This document shows, in pieces, positions 26,188 to 34,822 of a DNA stretch of 64,000 bases. The notes under the pieces were generated by a model, which saw only the letters and a list, made by a program, of their open reading frames with translations, was not told the origin of the DNA and did not search any database. Source of the DNA: AP-16 sp046727735. GTDB taxonomy: Bacteria > Pseudomonadota > Alphaproteobacteria > Rhizobiales > Xanthobacteraceae. Both the position numbers and the translations under genes were made by a program. The number at the start of each line of letters is the position of its first letter. Within the stretch, counting starts at the first letter, position 1. The stretch lies in contig JBKPDF010000008.1 in the NCBI GenBank assembly GCA_046727735.1, positions 62,001-126,000 of the forward strand, given 5' to 3'.

Positions 26188-26651
26188 TGGACGCGCTCGC
26201 AATCGCACGCGCCTGCGCCGAGGCGCTGTGGGCCGATGATCGGGCGAGCCGCGCACTCGGCATGGAGCTGATCGCCGTCGAGCCGGGTCACGCCGTGCTG
26301 GCGATGAACGTGACCGAGCAGATGGTCAACGGCCACGATCTCTGCCACGGCGGGTACATCTTCGCGCTCGCGGATTCCGCCTTCGCGTTCGCGTGCAACA
26401 CCTACAACCAGCGCACCGTTGCCCAGCACTGCTCGATCGCGTTCGTCGCCGCAGCGCAACGCGGCGACCGGCTGGTCGCGCGGGCAACCGAGCGCATGCG
26501 CGCGGGACGCTCCGGCATCTATGACGTGACCGTCACGCGCGAGGAGGGATTCGTGATCGCGGAATTCCGCGGTCATTCCCGCACGATCGAAGGCGAGATC
26601 GTGCCGGGGCTGAAAGCGCGCGTCCCCGGCCTCGCCGGCGCGAAAGCATGA
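26187..26651 (+). CDS. paaI: phenylacetate-pathway acyl-CoA thioesterase PaaI
   Basis: A 154-residue hot-dog thioesterase. It starts at ATG 26187 within the paaG stop (TGATG), implying translational coupling. The catalytic helix segment HDLCHGGYIFALADSAFAFACN carries the conserved HGG and Asp; TYNQRTVAQHCSI follows. PaaI is thought to rescue CoA from stalled ring-hydroxylated intermediates. Confidence 0.93.
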   Translation: MDALAIARACAEALWADDRASRALGMELIAVEPGHAVLAMNVTEQMVNGHDLCHGGYIFALADSAFAFACNTYNQRTVAQHCSIAFVAAAQRGDRLVARATERMRAGRSGIYDVTVTREEGFVIAEFRGHSRTIEGEIVPGLKARVPGLAGAKA

Positions 26652-26689
26652 GGCGTGGACCGTCGCATTTGGCTCCGATCGAGCCGCAA

Positions 26690-26815
26690 ACGACTCCCTC
26701 TCCCCGCTTGCGGGGAGAGGGTTGGGGTGAGGGGCGAGGGACATGAAACAGCCCCTCACCCAGTCCTCGCTGCGCGAGGACCGACCTCTCCCGCCATGCG
26801 GGGAGAGGTGATGAG
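26690..26815. repeat. GGGGAGAGGG-type repeat pair between paaI and paaK
   Basis: CTCTCCCCGCTTGCGGGGAGAG (stem CTCTCCCCGC) and, about 90 bases on, CCTCTCCCGCCATGCGGGGAGAGG. GGGGTGAGGGGC and GCCCCTCACCC lie between them, so the whole block is also a large inverted repeat. It may separate paaK from paaGI on the transcript. Confidence 0.8.
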
Positions 26816-26850
26816 AGCCAGCCGTTACGCATGAGAGCTGCGCAGCGCCG

Positions 26851-28164
26851 ATGATCGACGCGTCCTATGTCCCGTTCGGGCTCGAGCCGATCGAGCAGGC
26901 CTCGCGCGACGAGATTTCATCGCTGCAGCTCGATCGTCTGCGCCGGTCGCTGCGCCACACCTACGACAACGTCGCCGCCTACCGCAAGAAATTCGATGCA
27001 GCCGGCGTGCATCCCGACGATCTGCGCCGGCTCGAGGACCTCGCCAAATTCCCGTTCACCACCAAGCAGGATCTGCGTGAGAATTATCCGTTCGGCATGT
27101 TCGCCGTTCCGCGCGAACGGATCGTGCGCATCCACGCTTCGTCCGGCACCACGGGGAAACCGACGGTCGTCGGCTATACGCGGCGCGACATCGACACCTG
27201 GTCGGATCTGATGGCGCGCTCGATCCGCGCCTCGGGCGGCCGGCCCGGCATGAAGGTGCACGTCGCTTACGGCTACGGGCTGTTCACCGGCGGGCTCGGC
27301 GCGCACTACGGCGCGGAGCGGCTCGGCTGCAGCGTGATCCCGGTGTCCGGCGGCATGACCGAGCGCCAGGTGCAGCTCATCCTCGATTTCGAGCCCGACA
27401 TCATCATGGTGACGCCGTCCTACATGCTGGCGATCCTCGACGAGTTCCGCGCCAAGGACATCGACGCGAAGCGATGCTCGCTCGAAATCGGGATTTTCGG
27501 CGCCGAGCCGTGGACCAACTCCATGCGGACGGAGATCGAGGATGCGTTCGGCATGGACGCGGTCGACATCTACGGGCTCTCGGAAGTGATGGGGCCGGGC
27601 GTCGCCAACGAGTGCGTCGAGACCAAGGACGGCCTGCACGTCTGGGAGGATCATTTCTATCCGGAGATCATCGATCCCGCGAGCGGCAAGGTGCTGCCCG
27701 ACGGGGAGCGCGGCGAGCTGGTGTTCACCTCGCTCACCAAGGAAGGCATGCCGGTCGTGCGCTACCGCACCCGCGATCTCACGCGGCTTCTGCCCGGCAC
27801 GGCGCGCACGATGCGGCGCATGGAGAAGGTAACGGGCCGCTCCGACGACATGATGATCGTGCGCGGGGTGAACGTCTTTCCGAGCCAGATCGAGGAGCAG
27901 CTGCTGCGCTGCGCGGGGCTTGCGCCCCATTACCAGATCGAGCTTCGGCGCGAGCAGCGCCTCGACGTGCTGCGCCTGCTGGTCGAGGCGCGGCTCGATC
28001 ACGCCGACGAGGCCTCGCGCGCCGCGCAGGCGGCGGCGCTGGGTGCGCACATCCGCAGCAATATCGGCATTTCGGTCGAGATCGGGGTCGGCGACCCGGG
28101 CTCGATCGAGCGCTCCGCCGGCAAAGCCCGGCGCGTCGTCGACTTGCGGCCGAAAAGCTCATGA
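26851..28164 (+). CDS. paaK: phenylacetate-CoA ligase PaaK
   Basis: A 437-residue AMP-forming ligase that makes phenylacetyl-CoA. It has HASSGTTGKPTVVGYT (P-loop), the MVTPSYMLAILDEF region, YGLSEVMGPGVANEC (adenylate-binding; YGLSE), RTRDLTRLLPG and the C-terminal SDDMMIVRGVNVFPSQIEE (hinge), all diagnostic. It is the first enzyme of the pathway; the ring-oxygenase genes lie 3 kb away on the other strand. Confidence 0.95.
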   Translation: MIDASYVPFGLEPIEQASRDEISSLQLDRLRRSLRHTYDNVAAYRKKFDAAGVHPDDLRRLEDLAKFPFTTKQDLRENYPFGMFAVPRERIVRIHASSGTTGKPTVVGYTRRDIDTWSDLMARSIRASGGRPGMKVHVAYGYGLFTGGLGAHYGAERLGCSVIPVSGGMTERQVQLILDFEPDIIMVTPSYMLAILDEFRAKDIDAKRCSLEIGIFGAEPWTNSMRTEIEDAFGMDAVDIYGLSEVMGPGVANECVETKDGLHVWEDHFYPEIIDPASGKVLPDGERGELVFTSLTKEGMPVVRYRTRDLTRLLPGTARTMRRMEKVTGRSDDMMIVRGVNVFPSQIEEQLLRCAGLAPHYQIELRREQRLDVLRLLVEARLDHADEASRAAQAAALGAHIRSNIGISVEIGVGDPGSIERSAGKARRVVDLRPKSS

Positions 28165-28305
28165 TGCTGTGGCGCCGTCGGCAGCCAGAACGCTAGGGCC
28201 GCACCGGATCATGTTTCGCGCCAAGCCGTTTCTGCCCCGGCAATACCGGATTCTGCGAACACGCTGCCGAACGATGCTCAATCCGATTCGCCCACGGACT
28301 CCGTG

Positions 28306-29397
28306 ATGACCGACCAGCCGCTCACGATCCGATGCCAGGAATGCGGTCACGCCGTGAGCAGGCGGGACAAGAAATGCCCGTTGTGCGGCTCGCCGATCGA
28401 GGAGAATGCCGCGCGCGGCGGCGTGCCCTGGTCTTGGATCTTGATTCTCGCCGGCAGTGCGGCGTTCCTCGTCGCGGTTCTCGCCGTGGTACTCATTTGG
28501 CGCCCCAGCGGGACAAGCACCGCTCGCCGCGAGCCCGCGCCGCCGAGCCGATCCGTGCAGGCGGACGTATCGCGGCCCGCACCTGAGGCCACGCCGCCGC
28601 CGCAGGCGAGCTCCACGCCTGCGCAACCGAACCCGCCCCCCGCTCCGAGGGCGCCGGAAAAGCAAACGCCGCCCCGCCCAGATGTTGCGGTCGCGCCGCC
28701 ACGCGTCGAGGCGCCGCCAAGCCAGCCGCCGCAAACCGCCGCAACGCCGGCTGCCCCTGCGCCCGCACCGCCAAACGCCGCACCGCCGACCGCGCCCGCA
28801 CAACCCAAGGCCGCGGACTTGCAGAACGCGGCCGCCGAACTCTTCGGCCTCGGCAAGAGGCGGCTCCAAACCGGCGCCTACGACTTGGCCATCCGGGACT
28901 TCACCGAGGCGCTGAGCCTCAGTCCGCGCTATGCGCAGGCGTTCACCGGCCGGGGCTTCGCGTATCTCTACAAGGCGGAATATGATCGCGCGATCGTGGA
29001 TTTCGGCGAGGCGATCCGCCTCGAGCCCAGTTCCGATCTGTTCGCCAACCGCGCATTGGCCCATTTCAGCAAACGCGACTACGACCGGGCGATCGAGGAC
29101 TACGGCGAGGCGATCCGGCTCAGCGCGACCGATGCCGAGCTCTTCAGCGACCGCGGCGCGGCCTACGCCGCCAAGGGCGATTACGCGCACGCCATTCAGG
29201 ATTACGATCAAGCGCTGCGCCTGAACCCGAATTATCCCGCGGCGCTCAACAATCGCGGCTGGGCGCATTCTCAACGCGGCGAACGCGAACGCGCCATCGC
29301 CGATTATCTCAAGGCGTTGAAGCTCAAACCAGAGGAGCCGTTGCGCAAGCACATCGAGGCGGCGCTGAAATCGCTCGGCGTCGCAGCCGGCCGCTGA
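28306..29397 (+). CDS. zinc-ribbon, single-pass membrane, TPR-repeat protein
   Basis: A 363-residue protein from ATG 28306. Order of parts: an N-terminal zinc ribbon (CQECGHAVSRRDKKCPLCG, residues about 10-29), one membrane helix (about 42-65), a long Pro/Ala linker (about 70-165), and about five TPR repeats (AYDLAIRDFTEALSLSPRYA, DRAIVDFGEAIRLEPSS and so on). The layout suggests a cytoplasmic zinc ribbon with periplasmic TPRs for protein contacts. The partner is unknown. The upstream GTG (28303) is an alternative start. Confidence 0.8.
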   Translation: MTDQPLTIRCQECGHAVSRRDKKCPLCGSPIEENAARGGVPWSWILILAGSAAFLVAVLAVVLIWRPSGTSTARREPAPPSRSVQADVSRPAPEATPPPQASSTPAQPNPPPAPRAPEKQTPPRPDVAVAPPRVEAPPSQPPQTAATPAAPAPAPPNAAPPTAPAQPKAADLQNAAAELFGLGKRRLQTGAYDLAIRDFTEALSLSPRYAQAFTGRGFAYLYKAEYDRAIVDFGEAIRLEPSSDLFANRALAHFSKRDYDRAIEDYGEAIRLSATDAELFSDRGAAYAAKGDYAHAIQDYDQALRLNPNYPAALNNRGWAHSQRGERERAIADYLKALKLKPEEPLRKHIEAALKSLGVAAGR

Positions 29398-29627
29398 TTG
29401 CGCGATCGCTCGCAGCCTGGATGCAGTGCAACTTAATCCGGACGATGTCCAGCCGGCTTCGCCGGGTTGCGAGGCCAGACATTTGCATCTCGGCAATCAA
29501 TCCGAGCAGTACGTCAGCAACCAAACTATTGCTTTCTTGCCGAGGCTCGGCATAAGGGGCGATGGTCGGCCGGTGCCTTGCAGGGTTTCCGCTTTCCGCT
29601 CGGAGCCGACCGTCAGGAGCAACGATC

Positions 29628-29912
29628 ATGAGCATCGCCGCAAGGAACATGTTTGGCGCGGTCCTGCTCACGGCAACCCTGTCGATCTTGGCTATGGCAG
29701 ATTCGCAAGGTCAGCCGCTTGGCTTGTTTCAGATCGAGGGGCAGGCACAACAACACTGCCCCAATGATATCGTGGTGTGGCTCGACCTCAAGAAACGGAT
29801 CTATTATCTGCCGCGGCAACGCATGTACGGCCAGGGCAGAACAGCCGTATTCGCTTGCCGCAATGAAGCGCGGCGAAATGGGTATCGCCGTTCGCTGTTG
29901 GGCTTGCGATAA
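29628..29912 (+). CDS. small secreted protein of unknown function
   Basis: A 94-residue protein from ATG 29628 with AGGAG 8 bases upstream. A signal peptide (about 1-27, ending ILAMADSQGQ) precedes HCPNDIVVWLDLKKRIYYLPRQRMYG and FACRNEARRNGYR (in parts). The conserved-looking CP-D-VVW and C-x-EA-x-GYR pieces resemble small secreted proteins common in Nitrobacteraceae. The two cysteines may form a disulfide. Function unknown. Confidence 0.72.
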   Translation: MSIAARNMFGAVLLTATLSILAMADSQGQPLGLFQIEGQAQQHCPNDIVVWLDLKKRIYYLPRQRMYGQGRTAVFACRNEARRNGYRRSLLGLR

Positions 29913-30025
29913 GACTCCTGCGGTCGACCGGCATTTTTCGCATCGCTGAGGGGCGGTGTTGTACAATTCGAGTTTCACGCCTACGCTCGGGCATGATCCA
30001 TTCCATTCACCGAGGAGCGACTTCT

Positions 30026-30775
30026 ATGACAGATTCATATCGTCGTCGTCGCAACACGATCGGTCTGTTGGCTTTCACGTTGTCGGCAGTGGCCCTTGCA
30101 CCAAGTGCCGGGGCGCAGGAACGTCCGCCGATAGTCGAACAGATGGCCAAGACCTATGGACTCGATTCGTTCGGCCAAATCGAGAAACTCCGCTACACAT
30201 GGAACCTCGAAATCTCCGGAATGAAGATTGCCAACATCTGGGAATGGGAACCCAAGACCGGCCAGATCAGCTACGAAGGCAAGGACAAAGACGGCAAACC
30301 GGTGAAGCTGACGTACCAGCGTTCACAGCTCGCCAGCCAATCCGATGCCGTGAAGAATGAAATCGATCCGGCTTTCATCAACGATCAATATTGGTTGCTG
30401 TTACCGTTGCACGTTGTCTGGGACGGCGCGAAAGTCACCGACGAGGGCATGCAGAAACTGTCGCTGGGGAAGGGTTCCGCCGAGCGAGTCGTGATGAAAT
30501 ATCCCTCGGAAGGCGGTTACGCGCCGGGCGACACCTGGGAACTCTATGTCGGTGCCGACCATCGGATCGAGGAGATCATCTACCACGGGGGCGGACCAGG
30601 CACGCAAAAAAGGCCCAAGATCTTGAACGTGACGTGGGCGGATCACAAGAAGGCTGGGCCTCTCCTCATCTCCACGGATCACCGCGGCACGGCGGACGAC
30701 AAGCCGTTGCGAGTTTTCTTATCGGATGTGTCCGTCAAGGTGACGGGATCGGACGGCTGGATGAACGCACAATAA
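30026..30775 (+). CDS. secreted protein of unknown function, lipoprotein-sorting-like fold possible
   Basis: A 249-residue protein from ATG 30026, with GAGGAG 8-9 bases upstream. A Sec signal ends near SAGAQERPP. The mature part is rich in beta-type segments with many Trp and Tyr (LRYTWNLEISG, NIWEWEPKTGQISYEG, PGDTWELYVGADHRIEEIIYHGG). The pattern is similar to outer-membrane lipoprotein-sorting-like domains, but no motif is decisive. GC content is lower than its neighbours, which may hint at transfer. Confidence 0.72.
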   Translation: MTDSYRRRRNTIGLLAFTLSAVALAPSAGAQERPPIVEQMAKTYGLDSFGQIEKLRYTWNLEISGMKIANIWEWEPKTGQISYEGKDKDGKPVKLTYQRSQLASQSDAVKNEIDPAFINDQYWLLLPLHVVWDGAKVTDEGMQKLSLGKGSAERVVMKYPSEGGYAPGDTWELYVGADHRIEEIIYHGGGPGTQKRPKILNVTWADHKKAGPLLISTDHRGTADDKPLRVFLSDVSVKVTGSDGWMNAQ

Positions 30776-30894
30776 CAATAGAAGGGCGGCCAGCGGCGCG
30801 GCATCGCGGCCGGGATTTGCGTTCATTCCTCTGCTTGACCGCTCCGGGCCGCACGAAGAGCGCAAGCGGACTAAGCCGCGCGACTACGCCGACC

Positions 30895-31971
30895 TCACAC
30901 GTGGTCGTAGTCGACCGCCACCTGCGGAGTGAGCGGGTGGGACTGGCAGGTCAACACGTAGCCGGCGGAGAGCTCCCAAGGTTCCAGCGAAAAATTGCGG
31001 TCCATGCGCACCTCGCCACGCACGAGCTTGGCGCGGCAGGTGCAGCACATGCCGCCGCGGCAGGAATACGGCATTTCCAGGCCGTGGCGCAGTCCCGCTT
31101 CGACGATCGTCTCGCCGGGCGCCAGCGGGACGAGGTGATCGAGGCCGTTGAGGCGGATTTCGACAGTCGCCTCGGCTTTGCTCGGCGCCTCGCGCTCGGT
31201 CCGGATCGGCGGCGGCACGGGATCGCCGTCGACCGTGAAGTGCTCGACGTGGATGCGATCGGCCGGAACCCCGAGCCGCAACAGGGTCGACCGGCTTTGC
31301 TCGATCAGATCGCCGGGTCCGCACAAGAATACATGGTCGATCGCCGCCGCCGGCAGCGCGGTTTTGAGCACAGCCGAGATTTTCTCGGCATCGATCCTGC
31401 CGTTCAGGAGCTCGATCTCCTGCCGCTCACGCGAGAGCACGTGAACAACGCTCAGCCGGTCGAGAAAGCGGTCCTTGAGCGCTTCGAGCTCGCGCTTGAA
31501 GATGATGCTCTGCGCGCTGCGGTTGCCGTAGAGGAGCACGACCCGGCTCGCGGGCTCGTGCGTCAGCACGCTGCGCACGATCGACATCACCGGCGTGATG
31601 CCCGAGCCTGCGGCAATCGCCAGGATGTTGCGGGAAGTGTTCGATTCCGGCCGGATGCCGAACCGGCCTTGCGGCGTCATCACGTCGATCTCCTCGCCGC
31701 TCTTTGCGAATCGATTGATCCAGTTCGAGAACAGGCCTCCACCCTGTTGTTTGACGACGATGCGCAGATCGCCCTCATCGGGCGCGCTGCAGATCGAATA
31801 GGAGCGTCGGACTTCGGCTCCGTCGAGCGTGGTTCGCAACGTGAGATGCTGGCCGGGAGCGAACCGATAGGCCTCGGCGAACTCCGGCGGCAGCGCAAAT
31901 GCGATCGACACCGCGTCGGGAGTTTCCGGTCGGACATCCCGGATCTTCAGCCGATGGAACGCAACCGACAT
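30895..31971 (-). CDS. paaE: phenylacetyl-CoA epoxidase, reductase subunit PaaE
   Basis: A 358-residue reductase feeding electrons to PaaAC. Start ATG 31971, 2 bases after paaD. Order: FAD domain (VRRSYSICSAPDEG with the RxYS motif), NAD domain (AAGSGITPVMSIVRSVL, FLCGPGDLIEQ) and a C-terminal plant-type [2Fe-2S] ferredoxin (SCRGGMCCTCRAK, with the last Cys in VLTCQSHP). The longer open frame upstream is a shadow of paaD. Confidence 0.95.
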   Translation of the reverse strand: MSVAFHRLKIRDVRPETPDAVSIAFALPPEFAEAYRFAPGQHLTLRTTLDGAEVRRSYSICSAPDEGDLRIVVKQQGGGLFSNWINRFAKSGEEIDVMTPQGRFGIRPESNTSRNILAIAAGSGITPVMSIVRSVLTHEPASRVVLLYGNRSAQSIIFKRELEALKDRFLDRLSVVHVLSRERQEIELLNGRIDAEKISAVLKTALPAAAIDHVFLCGPGDLIEQSRSTLLRLGVPADRIHVEHFTVDGDPVPPPIRTEREAPSKAEATVEIRLNGLDHLVPLAPGETIVEAGLRHGLEMPYSCRGGMCCTCRAKLVRGEVRMDRNFSLEPWELSAGYVLTCQSHPLTPQVAVDYDHV

Positions 31972-31973
31972 CG

Positions 31974-32480
31974 CTAAATGCACTTGAAATAATCGAACGG
32001 CTCGGCGCACGCGCTGCAGCGATAGAGCGCCTTGCACGGCGTCGATCCGAACTCGGAAATACGCGCGGTCTCCTGCGAGCCGCAGTGCGGGCAGCGCACG
32101 CGCTCTTCTCCGAACAAAGCCCGCCGTCCGGCTTTGCCGTGAGGAGGAGCGATGCCGAAGCGTTCGAGCTTGCGCTTGCCCTCTTCGCTCATCCAATCCG
32201 TGGTCCAAGCGGGAGACAGGACGCGCGTCACTTTGGGGGAGCGAAACCCGGCCTTCTCCAATGCAAGCTCGATCTCGAGCGCGATCATGTCCATCGCCGG
32301 ACAGCCCGAATAGGTCGGCGTGATGAACGCTTCGACCTTTCCACCCTTCACCTTCACGTCGCGCAACACGCCGAGGTCGGCGACTGTCAGGACCGGGATC
32401 TCCGGATCGACCACGGCGGCGGCTGCATCCCAGGCGCGGGAGCGCAGCTCGGCATCCGTTCCGGTCGTCAGCGTTGCCAC
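31974..32480 (-). CDS. paaD: phenylacetyl-CoA epoxidase maturation protein PaaD (MIP18 family)
   Basis: A 168-residue protein with an N-terminal MIP18/DUF59 domain (VVDPEIPVLTVADLGVLRDV, PTYSGCPAMDMI) and a C-terminal zinc ribbon (RCPHCGSQ...YRCSACAEPFDYFKCI). It is implicated in iron-sulfur assembly of the reductase. It lies 4 bases after paaC. Confidence 0.95.
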   Translation of the reverse strand: MATLTTGTDAELRSRAWDAAAAVVDPEIPVLTVADLGVLRDVKVKGGKVEAFITPTYSGCPAMDMIALEIELALEKAGFRSPKVTRVLSPAWTTDWMSEEGKRKLERFGIAPPHGKAGRRALFGEERVRCPHCGSQETARISEFGSTPCKALYRCSACAEPFDYFKCI

Positions 32481-32484
32481 GGCA

Positions 32485-33252
32485 TCACCATCTCGCGTCC
32501 GGATAGGCGCGCTGCAGGAACTGCAGCTCGGCCAAAATATGACCGAGGTGCTCGCTGTGACGCCCCGCGCGGCCGCCGGACTGCATCCATTCGCTCTTCG
32601 GCATCCGCAAAGTCGCTTCGCTGAGGACCGGGGCGAGCGTGCGCTCCCAAATCGGCCGGATGCCCGCGCGATCGGCCGCGATGCCGGTGCCGATCAAATT
32701 CTGCTCGACCGTGTCGATCTCGAACATCTCGCCGGTGTACGGCCAAAGCTCGTCGAGCGCGTCCTGTGCACGGCGGTGACTTTCCTCTGTTCCGTCGCCG
32801 AGCCGGATGGTCCACTCGCCGGCGTGGCGCACGTGATAGGCGAGCTCTTTTGTGCTTTTGGCCGCGATTGCCGCAAGCGTCGCGTCCCGCGAGCTCGTCA
32901 GCGCTTCGAAATAGGGATGCGCAAAGGTGGCGTACAGCAATTGGCGCAGGATCGTCACGGCGAAGTCGCCGTTCGGCTGCTCGACGAGCAGAAGATTGCG
33001 GTATTGCCCGGCGTCGCGCCGATAGGCGAGCGCGTCCTCGTCGCGCCCCCTCCCCTCCACCTCCCCGGCATAGGCGTACAGCGCGCGCGCCTGGCCGATC
33101 AGGTCGAGTGCCATGTTGCCGAGCGCGAGATCCTCCTCGAGCACCGGCGCGTGGCCGCACCATTCCGACAAACGGTGGCCGAGCACGAGCGCATCGTCGG
33201 CAAGCCTCAGCGCATATGTGAAGAGCGGGTTGCTGTACCCGGTCAAAGCCAT
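32485..33252 (-). CDS. paaC: phenylacetyl-CoA epoxidase structural subunit PaaC
   Basis: A 255-residue ferritin-like subunit that stabilises PaaA. Start ATG 33252 (MALTGYSNPLFTYALRLAD). LGHRLSEWCGHAPVLEEDLALGNMALDLIGQAR and KSTKELAYHVRHAGEW (in parts) are characteristic. A 146-base repeat-filled spacer separates it from paaB, unusual for this operon. Confidence 0.95.
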   Translation of the reverse strand: MALTGYSNPLFTYALRLADDALVLGHRLSEWCGHAPVLEEDLALGNMALDLIGQARALYAYAGEVEGRGRDEDALAYRRDAGQYRNLLLVEQPNGDFAVTILRQLLYATFAHPYFEALTSSRDATLAAIAAKSTKELAYHVRHAGEWTIRLGDGTEESHRRAQDALDELWPYTGEMFEIDTVEQNLIGTGIAADRAGIRPIWERTLAPVLSEATLRMPKSEWMQSGGRAGRHSEHLGHILAELQFLQRAYPDARW

Positions 33253-33262
33253 GGGCGTTTTC

Positions 33263-33393
33263 CCTCGTCGGAGGGGAGGTTCTTTCTTCTCCCTCCCCGG
33301 AGGGGAGGGTCGCCGAGCGAAGCGAGGCGGGGTGGGGACTCCCCACCCGGCTCGGACCTGCGGTCCTCGCCACCCTCCCCTTCGGGGAGGGAA
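33263..33393. repeat. palindromic repeat between paaB and paaC
   Basis: CTCCCTCCCCGGAGGGGAGGG (stem CCCTCCCC/GGGGAGGG), GTGGGGACTCCCCAC, and CACCCTCCCCTTCGGGGAGGG follow in tandem. This is a variant of the GGGGAGAGGG family, placed inside the paaABCDE operon. Confidence 0.8.
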
Positions 33394-33398
33394 AAGAG

Positions 33399-33686
33399 TT
33401 ACATGTGACCGACTTCTTCCGGCACCTCGTAAAAACTCGGGTGCCGGTAGATCTTCGAGCCGGTCGGCTCGAACAGCATGTCCTCCTCGGCCGGATCCGA
33501 GGCCGTGATCGCCGCCGAAGGCACCACCCAGATCGACAGGCCTTCGCCCCGGCGCGTGTAGACGTCGCGGGCGTTCTGCAGTGCCATTGCCGCGTCGACC
33601 GCGTGCACGCTGCCGGCGTGGCGATGTGCCATGCCGTTGCGGGTGCGGATGAACACCTCCCACAACGGCCAATTCTTCTCGCTCAT
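33399..33686 (-). CDS. paaB: phenylacetyl-CoA epoxidase subunit PaaB
   Basis: A 95-residue subunit bridging the PaaAC dimers. Start at ATG 33686 (MSEKNWPLWEVFIRTRNG), preceded by GAGG; another ATG at 33701 overlaps the paaA stop as ATGA and would add 5 residues. HRHAGSVHAVDAAMALQNARDVYTRRGEG and IWVVPSAAI match the family (in parts). Confidence 0.94.
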   Translation of the reverse strand: MSEKNWPLWEVFIRTRNGMAHRHAGSVHAVDAAMALQNARDVYTRRGEGLSIWVVPSAAITASDPAEEDMLFEPTGSKIYRHPSFYEVPEEVGHM

Positions 33687-33697
33687 TGCGGCCTCCG

Positions 33698-34696
33698 TCA
33701 TTCCGCGGCGACCCGCATCGCCGCTTCGCGGCTCCGGCGCTTTTCCGCGTAAGCGAGCGCGGCCTCGCGCACCCACGCGCCCTCCGCATGGGCCTTGCGC
33801 CGTACCCGCACGCGCTCGCGATTGCACGGACCGTTCCCGGCTATCACGCGCTTGAACTCGTCCCAGTCGATCTCGCCGAAGCGCCAATGCCCGCTCGCCT
33901 CGTCGAATTCGAGTTGCCGGTCGGGAATCGTGAGGCCGAGGTAATGCGCCTGGGGCACGGTCGCATCGACGAATTTCTGACGCAGCTCGTCGTTGGTGAA
34001 GCGCTTGATCTTCCAGCGCATCGAGAGATCGGTGTGCTGGCTGTCCTTGTCGGAGGGGCCGAACATCATCAGCACCGGCCACCACCAGCGATTCAGCGCA
34101 TCCTGCGCCATCGCCTTCTGTTCGGGCGTGCCGCGGGCGAGCGTCAACATGATCTCGTAACCCTGACGCTGATGAAAGCTTTCCTCCTTGCAGATGCGGA
34201 TCATGGCCCGCGCGTAGGGGCCGTAGCTGCAGCGACACAGCGGGATCTGATTCATGATCGCGGCGCCGTCGACGAGCCAGCCGATGACGCCGATATCCGC
34301 CCAGGAGAGCGTCGGATAGTTGAAGATCGAGGCGTATTTCGCCTTCCCGGAGAGCAACTGCTCGACCAATTCCTCGCGGGAGATGCCGAGCGTCTCGGCG
34401 GCGGCATAGAGATAGAGTCCGTGTCCGCCCTCATCCTGAACTTTCGCCAGCAACGCTGCCTTGCGCTTGAGCGACGGCGCGCGCGTGATCCAATTGCCCT
34501 CCGGGAGCATGCCGACGATTTCGGAATGGGCGTGCTGGGAAATCTGGCGGATCAGCGTGCGGCGATAGCCGTCCGGCATCCAGTCATTGGGTTCGATCCG
34601 CGCTTCCGCATCGACGCGCGCCTGAAAGCGCCCCTCGCGCTCGATATCAGCGCCGGGACTGTGGGTTTCGCGCGTGTTGAGGGCCTGGGTGTACAT
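33698..34696 (-). CDS. paaA: phenylacetyl-CoA epoxidase catalytic subunit PaaA
   Basis: A 332-residue di-iron oxygenase subunit that epoxidises the ring of phenylacetyl-CoA. Iron ligands are visible: Glu58 (HAHSEIVG), Glu89 and His92 (KVQDEGGHG), and Glu171/172 with His175 (CKEESFHQRQGYE). It leads paaABCDE and has a regulated promoter directly upstream. Confidence 0.97.
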   Translation of the reverse strand: MYTQALNTRETHSPGADIEREGRFQARVDAEARIEPNDWMPDGYRRTLIRQISQHAHSEIVGMLPEGNWITRAPSLKRKAALLAKVQDEGGHGLYLYAAAETLGISREELVEQLLSGKAKYASIFNYPTLSWADIGVIGWLVDGAAIMNQIPLCRCSYGPYARAMIRICKEESFHQRQGYEIMLTLARGTPEQKAMAQDALNRWWWPVLMMFGPSDKDSQHTDLSMRWKIKRFTNDELRQKFVDATVPQAHYLGLTIPDRQLEFDEASGHWRFGEIDWDEFKRVIAGNGPCNRERVRVRRKAHAEGAWVREAALAYAEKRRSREAAMRVAAE

Positions 34697-34730
34697 GGCT
34701 CGGCAGCCAGGTTGCGCCGGGTACAGCTCT

Positions 34731-34772
34731 ATTATGTTACAATAATTTGTTGGGTCAATTGTTTCTGTAACA
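34731..34772 (-). promoter_or_regulatory. paaA promoter inside a TGTTACA dyad
   Basis: On the minus strand, -35 TTGACC (34758-34753) and -10 CATAAT (34736-34731) are 16 bases apart. TGTTACA at 34735-34741 and its mirror TGTAACA at 34766-34772 frame the promoter, with further internal symmetry (ACAAATTATTGT). A repressor bound across this dyad would block the promoter. The nearby TetR regulator or PaaX are candidates. Confidence 0.65.
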
Positions 34773-34822
34773 TTTTTGATGCTGCACTGCAGTAACCGGC
34801 CTCTTGCCCGGAAGGCCGCCTA

